In this document: positions 8,310 to 16,791 of the stretch, piece by piece | Position numbering within the stretch: the first letter of the stretch is position 1 | Layout of the letters: every line of letters begins with the position of its first letter | NCBI RefSeq assembly: GCF_900088825.1 | Contig: NZ_LT592170.1 | Location: forward strand, 604,589-668,588 | DNA length: 64,000 nucleotides | Reading direction: 5' to 3' | Source of the DNA: Thiomonas delicata | Lineage (GTDB): Bacteria > Pseudomonadota > Gammaproteobacteria > Burkholderiales > Burkholderiaceae_C | The notes under the pieces: model-generated | Told to the model about the DNA's origin: nothing | The model's input: only the letters and a program-made list of their open reading frames with translations | Databases searched by the model: none | Made by a program: the position numbers and the translations under genes

Positions 8310-11039
8310 ATGCTCCTCATGGACGCCACCCGTCAAAGAACGCCACACCAAAGCCGCAACGCATTCTGGTCTTTCGTGTCCATGGGGTTCATCGTCTGGT
8401 CAACCGCCGCGTTTGGGTACGGTTTTCAGAGCTGGCGTGCTGTTGCGGACCAGGTGTGGCTGCAACTCGACGCCACCTCGGTGCTGGCCAAATCCGTCAC
8501 CCAGCAGAACCTGAAACAATATTTTCGCGGATTCAATTTCCTGGATCATCACCTCAAGGCAGATGCTCCGGCTTTTGAGCACGCCGACCCACAGGCGATC
8601 TTCGCCTTGCTGCGGCAGTTCCGCCGGATGTATCCGGATTTCGATGTCATCGACGTCATCCTGCCGGACGGTCAGGTCGTGGCCGATGCATCCAAGCAAG
8701 ATCAGCGTGCAGTCCAGCCCATCACCGAAGCCTATTTGCGCGAGCTGCGCCAGCGCCAGGACTTACATACGACCTTTCCCAAAGATGCCGCGTCGGCCGC
8801 TGGCTTGGCTGTCGTCCGCTTGGGTTTCGCGCAGCGCAGTGCAAGCGGCGCCATTGCGTACGACCTCGTCGCCGACATCGATCTACACCGACAGATCGTG
8901 AGCTGGCTGCGTCCGGAACTGGCCTCGGACATGGCGCGACACCTGCAGATGGGCCTGGTCACCCGACAGGGCGATCTCCTGGGGCTGTGGCCCGAGCCCA
9001 CCGGGCCGACGATCTACGCCGCACGCCTTGCTGCCTGGTTTAGGCTCCATGCCTTGTCTCCATCCCCGAGGCATCCGCTGGTGGTAACGCCCGCGCATGG
9101 CGTCGGCCCGATCTATGTGGATGACTCCGGCACGGACCGCATAGCTTGGAGTGCCCTTGCTCCGCTGAAGGGGGTGCCCCTCGAGACCTTCGTGTCCGTT
9201 CCGCGTGCGACAGTCTGGGATGCCTGGTGGCAGCAGGTGCGTCTGCCCTTGCTGGAATGGGCGCTACTGGGTGTGCTCCTCGCACTGATGGCCTTGCGCC
9301 TGAACAAGCTCCAGCGGCTGGAGCGTCAACGCACCTTGCGCCTGGAGCAAGCAGAACGCACGGCACGCCAATCATCGCTGTTCTATGCCGCCCTGGCCCA
9401 GACGACTCAGGCACTGATGGGGCATAAGGCGGGTGATGTGTCGGCCACATTCCAAGATCTGGCGACCAGCCTTTGCGTCTTGTTGCAAGCACGCCTCGTC
9501 TGCGTGGGACGATTACCTCCGGAGCGGAGTTGGGTCGATATGGCCGCCTGCGCAGGCCCCGCCAGCGACTTCGCCCAACACTTGCAGCGCAACATCGACG
9601 GCAATCGTCCGGAAGGCTGGAATCCTGGCAGCCAGGCCATCACGACAGGAAAGCCCCAACATGCCACGATCGAGTCCCCGGAGTTCGCCCCCTGGCGACA
9701 GCGTGCGCAAGCCTGCGGGATTGCAGGCGTTCTGTCGGCCGCTGCAGGGACTCAGTGTGGAGAGGCCGTTCTCGTCTGCGCGTATTACTCCAGCGAAAGC
9801 GTGATAGGCCCGGAGGCGGGCCAAGTCTTCCAGCGCATGGCCGACGCCTTTGCCGAATGCATCGACCGGCAAGCGAATATCGTCAAGTTGGAACGCATCG
9901 AGCGTTACCGCTCGGCGCGGCGCAAGATCCAGCGCGGTTTGCTGGAAGCCACCGAGGCAGCGGGCGTGTATAGGATCCTTGCGCAAACGCTGGCCGCGGA
10001 GACAGGAGCCGACGTCGTCGAAGTCTTCGCTCCCGAAGGGGACATGCTCAAGCGCCGCGTCATTGCCGGGCCCCTTGAGCAGGCGCTGAGTCATTTGACG
10101 GACGTGTCGCTGCAAGCGCTTGCCAGGGGAGAAGGCGCTTACATGCGCGCGCGTGTCTGGAACGCGCGCGCTCCCGTCCTCATTCAGACCCCGTCGGCCG
10201 ATCCCAAGTTGTCGCCACGCTGGCGTGAACCGGCCCTGTGTGACATGGGTCTGCTCGCGGGCTGGCCCATCTTGGCGGTTGACTCTGGAGAGCCGATGGG
10301 TGTGGTCATTCTGGTGGCCCGAGATCCGCACGCCATCGACGAGGAACTCCAGCATCTGGTCACCAACATCCTGGAGAGTGCGGCTATTGCTCTGCGCCAG
10401 GTGCGCGACCGTCAGCGGATTGAAACGTTGGCCTTAACGGACGCCCTGACGGGGCTACCCAACCGCCGATCCATCCTGGAGCACATTCCTCAAGCTCTTG
10501 CCCGGGCGCGAAACCGCCATAGGCAAATGGCCATCGGTATTTTGGATCTGGACGATTTCAAGACCATCAATGACACCTGGGGCCATGCCGCCGGTGATGC
10601 GTTGCTCTGCGAAGTGAGTCGGCGCTTGCAGATCACGCTACGGGGTGCCGATGCGATCGCAAGGCTCGGTGGCGATGAGTTTGTCGTTGTCCTTGAAGAT
10701 CTCGTAGGCCCCCATGACCTTTCAATGGTGCTGGACCGTCTGGAAACCGAGCTGACGGCGCCGTACACGCTGCCCGGGGGACAATCGACCCCCATGCGGA
10801 TCAGCCTGGGGCTGACGATTTACCCTTCGGATGACTCCACGCCCGATCTCTTGCTCGGTCATGCCGATGAGGCGCTTTATGACGTCAAAGCGCGCAAAGG
10901 TTCACGTCGATGCGGTTGGCAGCTCTGGAATCCGGGCGCGTCATCCGACGACCACAGCGACCGCTGCCCCGCTGCCCATGACGGCCCGGCGCATGACTCG
11001 CTGAACCTCGAAAACGATACAGCATGCAACGCAACTTGA
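8310..11039 (+). CDS. membrane diguanylate cyclase with Cache-like and GAF regions (GGDEF intact)
   Basis: The ATG at 8310 gives a 909-residue protein; the frame is open to a TTG at 8217 but that part does not look coding. A membrane segment (residues about 18-38) and a second one (about 310-330, LLEWALLGVLLALMALRL) flank a periplasmic sensor of the double-Cache type. A coiled linker, GAF-like cytoplasmic regions (about 360-690) and a C-terminal GGDEF domain follow. The domain starts TDALTGLPNRRS and carries an intact active site RLGGDEFVVVLED near residue 784. The expected activity is synthesis of c-di-GMP from two GTP. The next c-di-GMP gene starts 16 bp before this one ends, indicating coupled expression. 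The ligand is unknown. Confidence 0.88.
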   Translation: MLLMDATRQRTPHQSRNAFWSFVSMGFIVWSTAAFGYGFQSWRAVADQVWLQLDATSVLAKSVTQQNLKQYFRGFNFLDHHLKADAPAFEHADPQAIFALLRQFRRMYPDFDVIDVILPDGQVVADASKQDQRAVQPITEAYLRELRQRQDLHTTFPKDAASAAGLAVVRLGFAQRSASGAIAYDLVADIDLHRQIVSWLRPELASDMARHLQMGLVTRQGDLLGLWPEPTGPTIYAARLAAWFRLHALSPSPRHPLVVTPAHGVGPIYVDDSGTDRIAWSALAPLKGVPLETFVSVPRATVWDAWWQQVRLPLLEWALLGVLLALMALRLNKLQRLERQRTLRLEQAERTARQSSLFYAALAQTTQALMGHKAGDVSATFQDLATSLCVLLQARLVCVGRLPPERSWVDMAACAGPASDFAQHLQRNIDGNRPEGWNPGSQAITTGKPQHATIESPEFAPWRQRAQACGIAGVLSAAAGTQCGEAVLVCAYYSSESVIGPEAGQVFQRMADAFAECIDRQANIVKLERIERYRSARRKIQRGLLEATEAAGVYRILAQTLAAETGADVVEVFAPEGDMLKRRVIAGPLEQALSHLTDVSLQALARGEGAYMRARVWNARAPVLIQTPSADPKLSPRWREPALCDMGLLAGWPILAVDSGEPMGVVILVARDPHAIDEELQHLVTNILESAAIALRQVRDRQRIETLALTDALTGLPNRRSILEHIPQALARARNRHRQMAIGILDLDDFKTINDTWGHAAGDALLCEVSRRLQITLRGADAIARLGGDEFVVVLEDLVGPHDLSMVLDRLETELTAPYTLPGGQSTPMRISLGLTIYPSDDSTPDLLLGHADEALYDVKARKGSRRCGWQLWNPGASSDDHSDRCPAAHDGPAHDSLNLENDTACNAT

Positions 11040-14000
11040 ACATCAACCTCGACAGGTATCTCGATATCAGTGTTTTGCTCATCGCTGCACTTGCGGCGTC
11101 AGTGACGCTGCTCAGACTTCCCGAGTACCAAGCCGGCCTCATTCGCACTCAGGAATTCCTGCCAACGCCGGTTGTGTTCCTTGTCTTCGCAGGCATTGTG
11201 ATGGCGCTCTTCAGCCGATTCGCTTGGTTGCGCCGGCTTCTGCGGGAACGCATGGATCGCAAAATTCTGGTCGCCGCAGGGCTGGCGCTGGTGTTTGCAG
11301 GGGTCGGCTCTGGATTGCTGGCGACGACCCTCATGGGAAGGCACGCCCAGCGCGTCCTGAGAACACGTTTGCGACACGACAATGACCGGCTTGCACTCAC
11401 ACTGAGCCGAGAGATACGCAATCGCGGTCAGGACGTCGCCGCGTTAGCGGAAGATCAGCGCGTCATGAGCCTTCTGGATGCTTCGTCAGGCATCGACTCA
11501 CAACGCAGCGGGCTCGAGGACGCCGTGGAAGATCGCGCTCAGCAAATTTCCCCTGAATGGCTTGTCCTGCGCAATGTCCAAGGGCAGATTGTGTATCGGA
11601 TCGGGCGTTTCACGGCGACCGATGCCGGGTTGCCCGTGCAGTGGCCGTATCCGGGCCAGGCATGGCTGCTGCGCGACCCGCATAGTTTGCAGTTCATCGT
11701 TCGCGTCCTCATGCCGATCCGCAAGAACGGACGTGTTTTGGGCCATCTTGAAGCGGTACTGCCCCTGCAGTCCGATTACTTTTCCGAGCTTGCGCTCCAT
11801 GAGAACGATCCAGGGCATACGGTTGTGGTCTGCGCCCGGCAGCAGGGTGGAGCATTGTGTTTGCCGGGCCATGCGAATGAACACCCCCAGTTTATGACTG
11901 AGCCCCAACGACCAACAGACGCTCCCGAGTTCATGGCCTTGCACGCCGAACATGGAGTGGTGATCCGCCCGACGCGCCGTCAAAACGGGAACGAGGACGC
12001 GATGATCGTGGCCTATGCCCCGGTGGGTAGCACTGGACTGGGCATGGTCAGTCAGATATCCGCAAGAGAATTGTTTAGTTCCTTGATCACGACCTCCCGC
12101 ACGGTGCTCTTGCTGATCCCTGTCTTGTTGTTGGCGGGGCTGGCATTCCTGCGCTGGCAACTGCGTCCGATGGTGCGCCGGCTGCATGACAGCCAACAAC
12201 GCGTGCGCATCGGTCTCGATTATTCCGGCGTGGGCATGGCGATCTTTGGGCGGGACGGACGCATCCTGGAAGCCAATGGCGCCCTGGTCGACATACTTGG
12301 ATACTCCGAAGAGGAGTTGCGCCGACTGCCCAGTGTTTTGAGTCTGCTTCATCCCGAAGATCTGGAGCAAGCCACCAGGAGTGTGGCCGATATCTTTACG
12401 GATCTAAGCGGCGCCTACTGCGCGCAGCGCCGCTATCGCCGCAAGTCCGGCGATTTTATTTGGGTACGTCTGCATGTCGCCCCGGTTCTTGGCGAGCGCG
12501 GCAGCGTGACCATGGCCATTGCGTTCGTTCAGGACGTCAGTGAACTCCTGGCCAAGGCTGATGCTTTACGCCGCAGCCATACCTTCTTGCAAGCGGTTTT
12601 GGACAACATGACCGACGGCGTGGTGGCTTGCGATGAGCAGGGCCAAATTCAATATACAAACGCCCTCATTGATTGCCAGCGTGAGCCTACCGAACGTCCG
12701 ATGGACCTTGACGAGTGGGCCCGCGACCACGCGCTGCTCCACCCGAATCGACGCCCAGCTTCGTTCGCGGAGCGGCCACTGTCGCGAGCCTTTCGGGGTG
12801 AGGTTGTTGCTGGAGCCGAGTTCCTGGCGTACAGCGGGACAGGCGAGTTACGGCAGATCCAGATCTCCAGCTATCCCTTGCACGATGCGCAGCAGACTTT
12901 CATGGGGGCGGTGGCCATTTCGCGCGACCTGACGGAAATCCGGACTGCGCATGCGCATGCGCAATGGCTGGCCTATCACGACCCTTTGACCGAACTGCCC
13001 AATCGCAACAAACTCCTGGAGCACACGGAACATGCGATAGCCAGGGCTCGCCGAACCAGGAAAGAAATAGTGTTGTTCATACTCGAAATCAACCGTTTCA
13101 AGGCAATCAACGACACCTTGGGACATATGGTCGGAGACCAGGTTCTGGTTCAAGTGGCGGCACGGTTGCGTTCAAGCCTGCGTGGCGCCGAGACGCTGGG
13201 GCATGTCGGCGATGACGAGTTCGCGGTGGTCTCGGAGCACATGCCCAATATGCAGGCCGTCACCGAGCGCGCGGAGCAGTTGCGCCAAGCGCTCAAGGCC
13301 CCGCTGCTGTTGGGGACGAAAGAGATCCACGTCAGCGCCAGCATGGGCATCGCTCGCTACCCCGCCGACGGCGACGATGTCAGTGCACTGTTCAGTCGCG
13401 CCGACATCGCCATGCACGAGGCCAAGAAAAAGGGGGCCGGACAATGGGCACTGTATGAACGGGGTTTGTATGCGCGCCAGCGTCAGATGTTCGAGATGGA
13501 GGGGGGCCTGCGCAAGGCGCTGGATGCGACGGAATTCGTTCCTTATTACCAACCCAAGGTCGACGTCGCCACGGGGCGGATTGTCGGGGCCGAAGCACTG
13601 CTGCGGTGGAAACATCCTGAACAAGGGCTTGTGGCGCCAGCCGAGTTCATCCCAATTCTCGAGGACACCGGGCTGATCGTTCCAGTGGGCACATGGTTGC
13701 TCAACACGGTGTGCGCGCAGCAAGCGCATTGGCGGAAAGATGGCATCTCGATCGTCCCCGTTGCGGTGAACTGTGCCGTGGCGCAGTTGCAAAACGATGG
13801 TGTTCTCGGTGTCGTCCAAGATGCCCTTGCCGCGCACGCGTTGGATCCCAGAATGCTGGAACTCGAAATCACCGAGAGTGTCCTGATGCAAGCGCCCGAA
13901 CGTGTTGCGGCATTGATCGCGCAATTGAGGGTGATGGGTGTGGATACGGCGATCGACGACTTCGGTACGGGTTATTCGTCACTGGCCTACCTTAAACGTC

Positions 14001-14272
14001 TGCCGGCCTCCGCTCTCAAAATTGATCGCGCCTTCATCAAAGATTTGCCGAATGACGCTGAAGATATCGCGATCACCAAGGCTGTGCTCTTGCTGGCAAG
14101 GGAGTTGGGGTTGCGTGTTGTGGCCGAAGGTGTGGAAACCGCAGAGCAGTTGGAATTTCTGCGGTCCCATGGTTGTGACGCCTACCAAGGCTACTTCTGC
14201 AGCCGGCCTGTGCCAGCGGATGAATTTGCGTCGTTGCTCCGTAAGCAGGATCGTCTGATTTCCATGTCCTGA
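11024..14272 (+). CDS. PAS-GGDEF-EAL protein, GGDEF motif degenerate (GDDEF)
   Basis: The 1082-residue protein has three membrane segments near the N-terminus, a periplasmic region and a fourth membrane segment (LLLIPVLLLAGLAFLRWQL). PAS-type regions follow (VRIGLDYSGVGMAIFGRDGR onward), then GGDEF and EAL domains. The GGDEF signature reads GDDEF at residues 729-733, a change in the second glycine that may abolish cyclase activity. The EAL domain looks complete: AEALLRWKHPEQG, LELEITES, the loop-6 motif IDDFGTGYSSLAYLKRLP, KIDRAFI, VAEGVET and QGYFCSRP. The likely net role is c-di-GMP hydrolysis, opposing the overlapping upstream cyclase. Signal and partner are not visible. Confidence 0.88.
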   Translation: MQRNLNINLDRYLDISVLLIAALAASVTLLRLPEYQAGLIRTQEFLPTPVVFLVFAGIVMALFSRFAWLRRLLRERMDRKILVAAGLALVFAGVGSGLLATTLMGRHAQRVLRTRLRHDNDRLALTLSREIRNRGQDVAALAEDQRVMSLLDASSGIDSQRSGLEDAVEDRAQQISPEWLVLRNVQGQIVYRIGRFTATDAGLPVQWPYPGQAWLLRDPHSLQFIVRVLMPIRKNGRVLGHLEAVLPLQSDYFSELALHENDPGHTVVVCARQQGGALCLPGHANEHPQFMTEPQRPTDAPEFMALHAEHGVVIRPTRRQNGNEDAMIVAYAPVGSTGLGMVSQISARELFSSLITTSRTVLLLIPVLLLAGLAFLRWQLRPMVRRLHDSQQRVRIGLDYSGVGMAIFGRDGRILEANGALVDILGYSEEELRRLPSVLSLLHPEDLEQATRSVADIFTDLSGAYCAQRRYRRKSGDFIWVRLHVAPVLGERGSVTMAIAFVQDVSELLAKADALRRSHTFLQAVLDNMTDGVVACDEQGQIQYTNALIDCQREPTERPMDLDEWARDHALLHPNRRPASFAERPLSRAFRGEVVAGAEFLAYSGTGELRQIQISSYPLHDAQQTFMGAVAISRDLTEIRTAHAHAQWLAYHDPLTELPNRNKLLEHTEHAIARARRTRKEIVLFILEINRFKAINDTLGHMVGDQVLVQVAARLRSSLRGAETLGHVGDDEFAVVSEHMPNMQAVTERAEQLRQALKAPLLLGTKEIHVSASMGIARYPADGDDVSALFSRADIAMHEAKKKGAGQWALYERGLYARQRQMFEMEGGLRKALDATEFVPYYQPKVDVATGRIVGAEALLRWKHPEQGLVAPAEFIPILEDTGLIVPVGTWLLNTVCAQQAHWRKDGISIVPVAVNCAVAQLQNDGVLGVVQDALAAHALDPRMLELEITESVLMQAPERVAALIAQLRVMGVDTAIDDFGTGYSSLAYLKRLPASALKIDRAFIKDLPNDAEDIAITKAVLLLARELGLRVVAEGVETAEQLEFLRSHGCDAYQGYFCSRPVPADEFASLLRKQDRLISMS

Positions 14273-14332
14273 CCTATCAAGACGACATCGGCAGTTTGGT
14301 TCGGCTGCAATTTTTTATTATTGATCCGGCCC

Positions 14333-14476
14333 TCAAACAGTGTCATGCGGCGTACTTGACGAACACAGAGCGATCTGCGGGTTCTCCCGCCACGAATATT
14401 GGCGCTGATAAAGCGGAATCAGATAGCGACGCTTGCCATCGAACAGGTCGATGATTGATCGGGTGAATGGCTTCAT
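14333..14476 (-). pseudogene. N-terminal fragment of a DUF262 (GmrS-like) protein
   Basis: An ORF of 47 codons begins MKPFTRSIIDLFDGKRRYLI and continues PLYQRQYSW, the signature at the N-terminus of DUF262 proteins, whose best-known member is the type IV restriction enzyme GmrSD. It then hits a TGA after an apparent scramble, whereas family proteins run several hundred residues. It lies directly downstream, on the same strand, of the nuclease-like fragment at 14480-14743, so the two may be remains of one defence locus. Confidence 0.5.
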
Positions 14477-14479
14477 GAC

Positions 14480-14743
14480 TTACAGGCATGCCTTCTGTGT
14501 TGGCGCCGATGCCCAAAAAACGGGCAGGGTAGGTCGAACACCCTGGTCAATTTTCAATCGGCATCCCGCAATCGCGCTGGTCAATATTGATCGGCGCGCA
14601 CACTGAACGACGGCATCCTCGATTTGGTTGTCGGCCTTTACCTCGACAATCACGTACTTCGGGCTGCCATCTGGCTCTTCGCGTTGGAAGATGAAGTCGA
14701 GGGACCCAATCTTGTCCGCCATCAGCACTCCGGACAGCTTCAC
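14480..14743 (-). pseudogene. fragment with PD-(D/E)XK nuclease-like signature
   Basis: The 87-codon ORF reads VLMADKIGSLDFIFQREEPD and then KYVIVEVKADNQIEDAVVQ. An Asp in a beta-hairpin followed by an E-x-K on a hydrophobic strand is the PD-(D/E)XK core. A TAG lies immediately upstream in frame, and after VVQCAR the reading looks random, so both ends are missing. It directly abuts the 3' end of the nickel permease gene. I treat it as a relic; the parent family is unidentified. Confidence 0.4.
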
Positions 14744-14761
14744 CGATTTCTGCCGCCCAGG

Positions 14762-15943
14762 CTAGGCGCTTGTCGGATTTTTCGGGCCTTCGAACGCGGA
14801 GATGATCCTGTGGCTGTTCCCTTCGTCGTGGGCATGCTCGTGCGGGTGCAGCGTCGGCTCGGCAACCGCCTCGGTCGCTCGCCGCTTGCGGCCCAGTTCC
14901 CACGCGGTCAACGACGACAGCCATGCGACCAGAAACAGGCCGACGATCAGATAGCCCAGATCACCGAAGTCTAGGTTCACGATGCCGTCGGCCACTCTAC
15001 CCTGCCAGCCGATGGCGGGGATGATCACCTGCAGCAACTCAATGCCACCCAGCGCGAAGGCGACCAGCACCGACAACAAGGTGGTGCTGATGTTGTAGAA
15101 AATTCGACGTAGCGGGTTGGCCAGCGCCCAGCCGTAGGCCTTGGTCATCAGAACACCGTCCGTGGTATCCATCGCGGACATCCCCGCGGTGAACAGAATA
15201 GGTAGCGACAGCACGGCCGGAACCGGTAGGTTGCCCGTGGCAGCGCCTGCGGTCATGGCCAGCAGGCCGATCTCGGACGCCGTATCGAACCCCAAGCCAA
15301 ACAAGAACCCCACTGGATACATCTCCCAGCTTTGCTTGATGACCCGCTGCAACCGTCCGCCGAACAGCCGGTAGAACAAGCCGCGCTTGGCCAGCAAGGT
15401 ATTCACGTGATGATGGTCGTGCGCCCCGCGTCGCGCTCCGTTCCATACCTTGAGCAGGTCGAGCAGGATCAACAGGTTGAGCGTCCCGATAATCACCAGG
15501 AAGATGCCGGACACGCCCGTACCCAGGACGCCGCCAATGTGCTGCATCTCCGGCATTTGAATCTTCATGGCGCTCACCATAGATGCGGTGAACACCGTCA
15601 GCAGGAAGACCACCGTGGAATGGCCCAGAGAAAAGAAAAAGCCGACGCCCAGGGGCTTGCGGCCCTCCTGCACGAGCAGCCGCACCGTGTCGTCGACAGC
15701 GGCGATATGGTCGGCATCGAAGGCGTGGCGCAACCCGAAGAGGTAGGCCGTCAGCCCCAGACCGATCATCGCCGGATAGCGCTCGGCGTAATAAAGGTAG
15801 AGCCCCCATCCGGCCAGGTGCAGCACGGCGATGAAGCCGTAGTAGCCGGCGAGCTGCACCCATTCATCTCGATCAAACCTCAAGGCACCCAGCCCGCGCG
15901 CATGTGGGCGGGGCGTCAGCACGGCTGTTGCGTCGTAGTTCAT
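14762..15943 (-). CDS. hoxN: high-affinity nickel permease, HoxN/NixA family
   Basis: This 393-residue integral membrane protein of the NiCoT family imports Ni2+ for the hydrogenase active site. The family signature HAFDADHIAAVDDTVRLL (HX4DH) is in the second membrane segment. The other conserved motifs are present too: GFFFSLGHSTVVF, LFGLGFDTASEIGLLA and FTAGMSAMDTTDGVLM. About eight membrane helices and a histidine-containing C-terminal tail (HPHEHAHDEGNSH) are visible. It lies downstream of hoxK-hoxG-hoxZ on the same strand, 69 bp after hoxZ, and is probably transcribed with them. Confidence 0.92.
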   Translation of the reverse strand: MNYDATAVLTPRPHARGLGALRFDRDEWVQLAGYYGFIAVLHLAGWGLYLYYAERYPAMIGLGLTAYLFGLRHAFDADHIAAVDDTVRLLVQEGRKPLGVGFFFSLGHSTVVFLLTVFTASMVSAMKIQMPEMQHIGGVLGTGVSGIFLVIIGTLNLLILLDLLKVWNGARRGAHDHHHVNTLLAKRGLFYRLFGGRLQRVIKQSWEMYPVGFLFGLGFDTASEIGLLAMTAGAATGNLPVPAVLSLPILFTAGMSAMDTTDGVLMTKAYGWALANPLRRIFYNISTTLLSVLVAFALGGIELLQVIIPAIGWQGRVADGIVNLDFGDLGYLIVGLFLVAWLSSLTAWELGRKRRATEAVAEPTLHPHEHAHDEGNSHRIISAFEGPKNPTSA

Positions 15944-16012
15944 GCATCAATCCCTGAATGTCGGTCGTGTGACAGGACGGGTCAACATGAACTCCGCCCT
16001 GCGGAGAGTTAC

Positions 16013-16732
16013 TCAGAACTCGTCACCCTTGACACGGCGTGTGTCCTTGAAGGTCCGCCAGCCGCTGATCATCGAACTGACGATGGACTGGCGCGACATG
16101 ATGTCCTCACGAATAGCCACGTAGATGTGCACGAGGATGAATGTGATCAGGTACCACATCGCTAAATGGTGCGCGGTGCGCACAGCCTGGGGCTGTCCGA
16201 AGATCGGGGTGATCCATGAGGAAAACCAGTCATATTGCCATGAACCTTCCTGCGTTCCCTCACCGAATAGGGCGAGCCCGGTGAGGATGATGAAGATCGA
16301 TCCCCACACAAACATGACGTGCATCGCCAGGATGGCGAGCGGGTTGTGCCCCGAATACTTGTTCGGCTCGCGGGCGAGAAACAGGTACCACTTAATCTCA
16401 TGCCAAACACCGCGCCAGTACTCGCCCCTGAAGATGGGCGGCAGGAAGATCTCGCGGGCATGCAAATTGCCCGCGAAGGCCCAGTAAATGCGAAACAAAA
16501 AGCCAATGATGAAGATGTACGCTGCCGTGAAATGGGTGAACCGGATGTAGCCCATCAGGAAGTGGTCGTAGGGCTGGCCCGGCTGACTGGGCAACGGATG
16601 GCCGATAAAAAACCCTGTCACGCACAACGTCGCGATGGCGAAGAACTGGATCCAGTGCCATAGCCGGATCGGTGCCTCATAGACATACACCGCCGGCTCG
16701 ACATGGGTTTGATGCGTGGACTGCGCGCTCAT
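16013..16732 (-). CDS. hoxZ: Ni/Fe-hydrogenase b-type cytochrome HoxZ
   Basis: HoxZ is the dihaem membrane cytochrome that anchors the HoxKG dimer to the periplasmic face and passes electrons from H2 to quinone. The 239-residue protein has four to five membrane helices. It carries RLWHWIQFFAIATLCVTGFF near the N-terminus, HFTAAYIFIIGFLFRIYW, and AHHLAMWYLITFILVHIYVA near the C-terminus, with the histidines expected to ligate haem. I chose the ATG at 16732, preceded by AGGAGA, instead of an in-frame TTG 21 bases upstream. It follows hoxG by 59 bp. Confidence 0.93.
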   Translation of the reverse strand: MSAQSTHQTHVEPAVYVYEAPIRLWHWIQFFAIATLCVTGFFIGHPLPSQPGQPYDHFLMGYIRFTHFTAAYIFIIGFLFRIYWAFAGNLHAREIFLPPIFRGEYWRGVWHEIKWYLFLAREPNKYSGHNPLAILAMHVMFVWGSIFIILTGLALFGEGTQEGSWQYDWFSSWITPIFGQPQAVRTAHHLAMWYLITFILVHIYVAIREDIMSRQSIVSSMISGWRTFKDTRRVKGDEF

Positions 16733-16791
16733 GCTTGTCTCCTGATTCGTCAATGGCGCGGGGCCCGGCCAAAGGCGCAGGCCCCGCTGCG

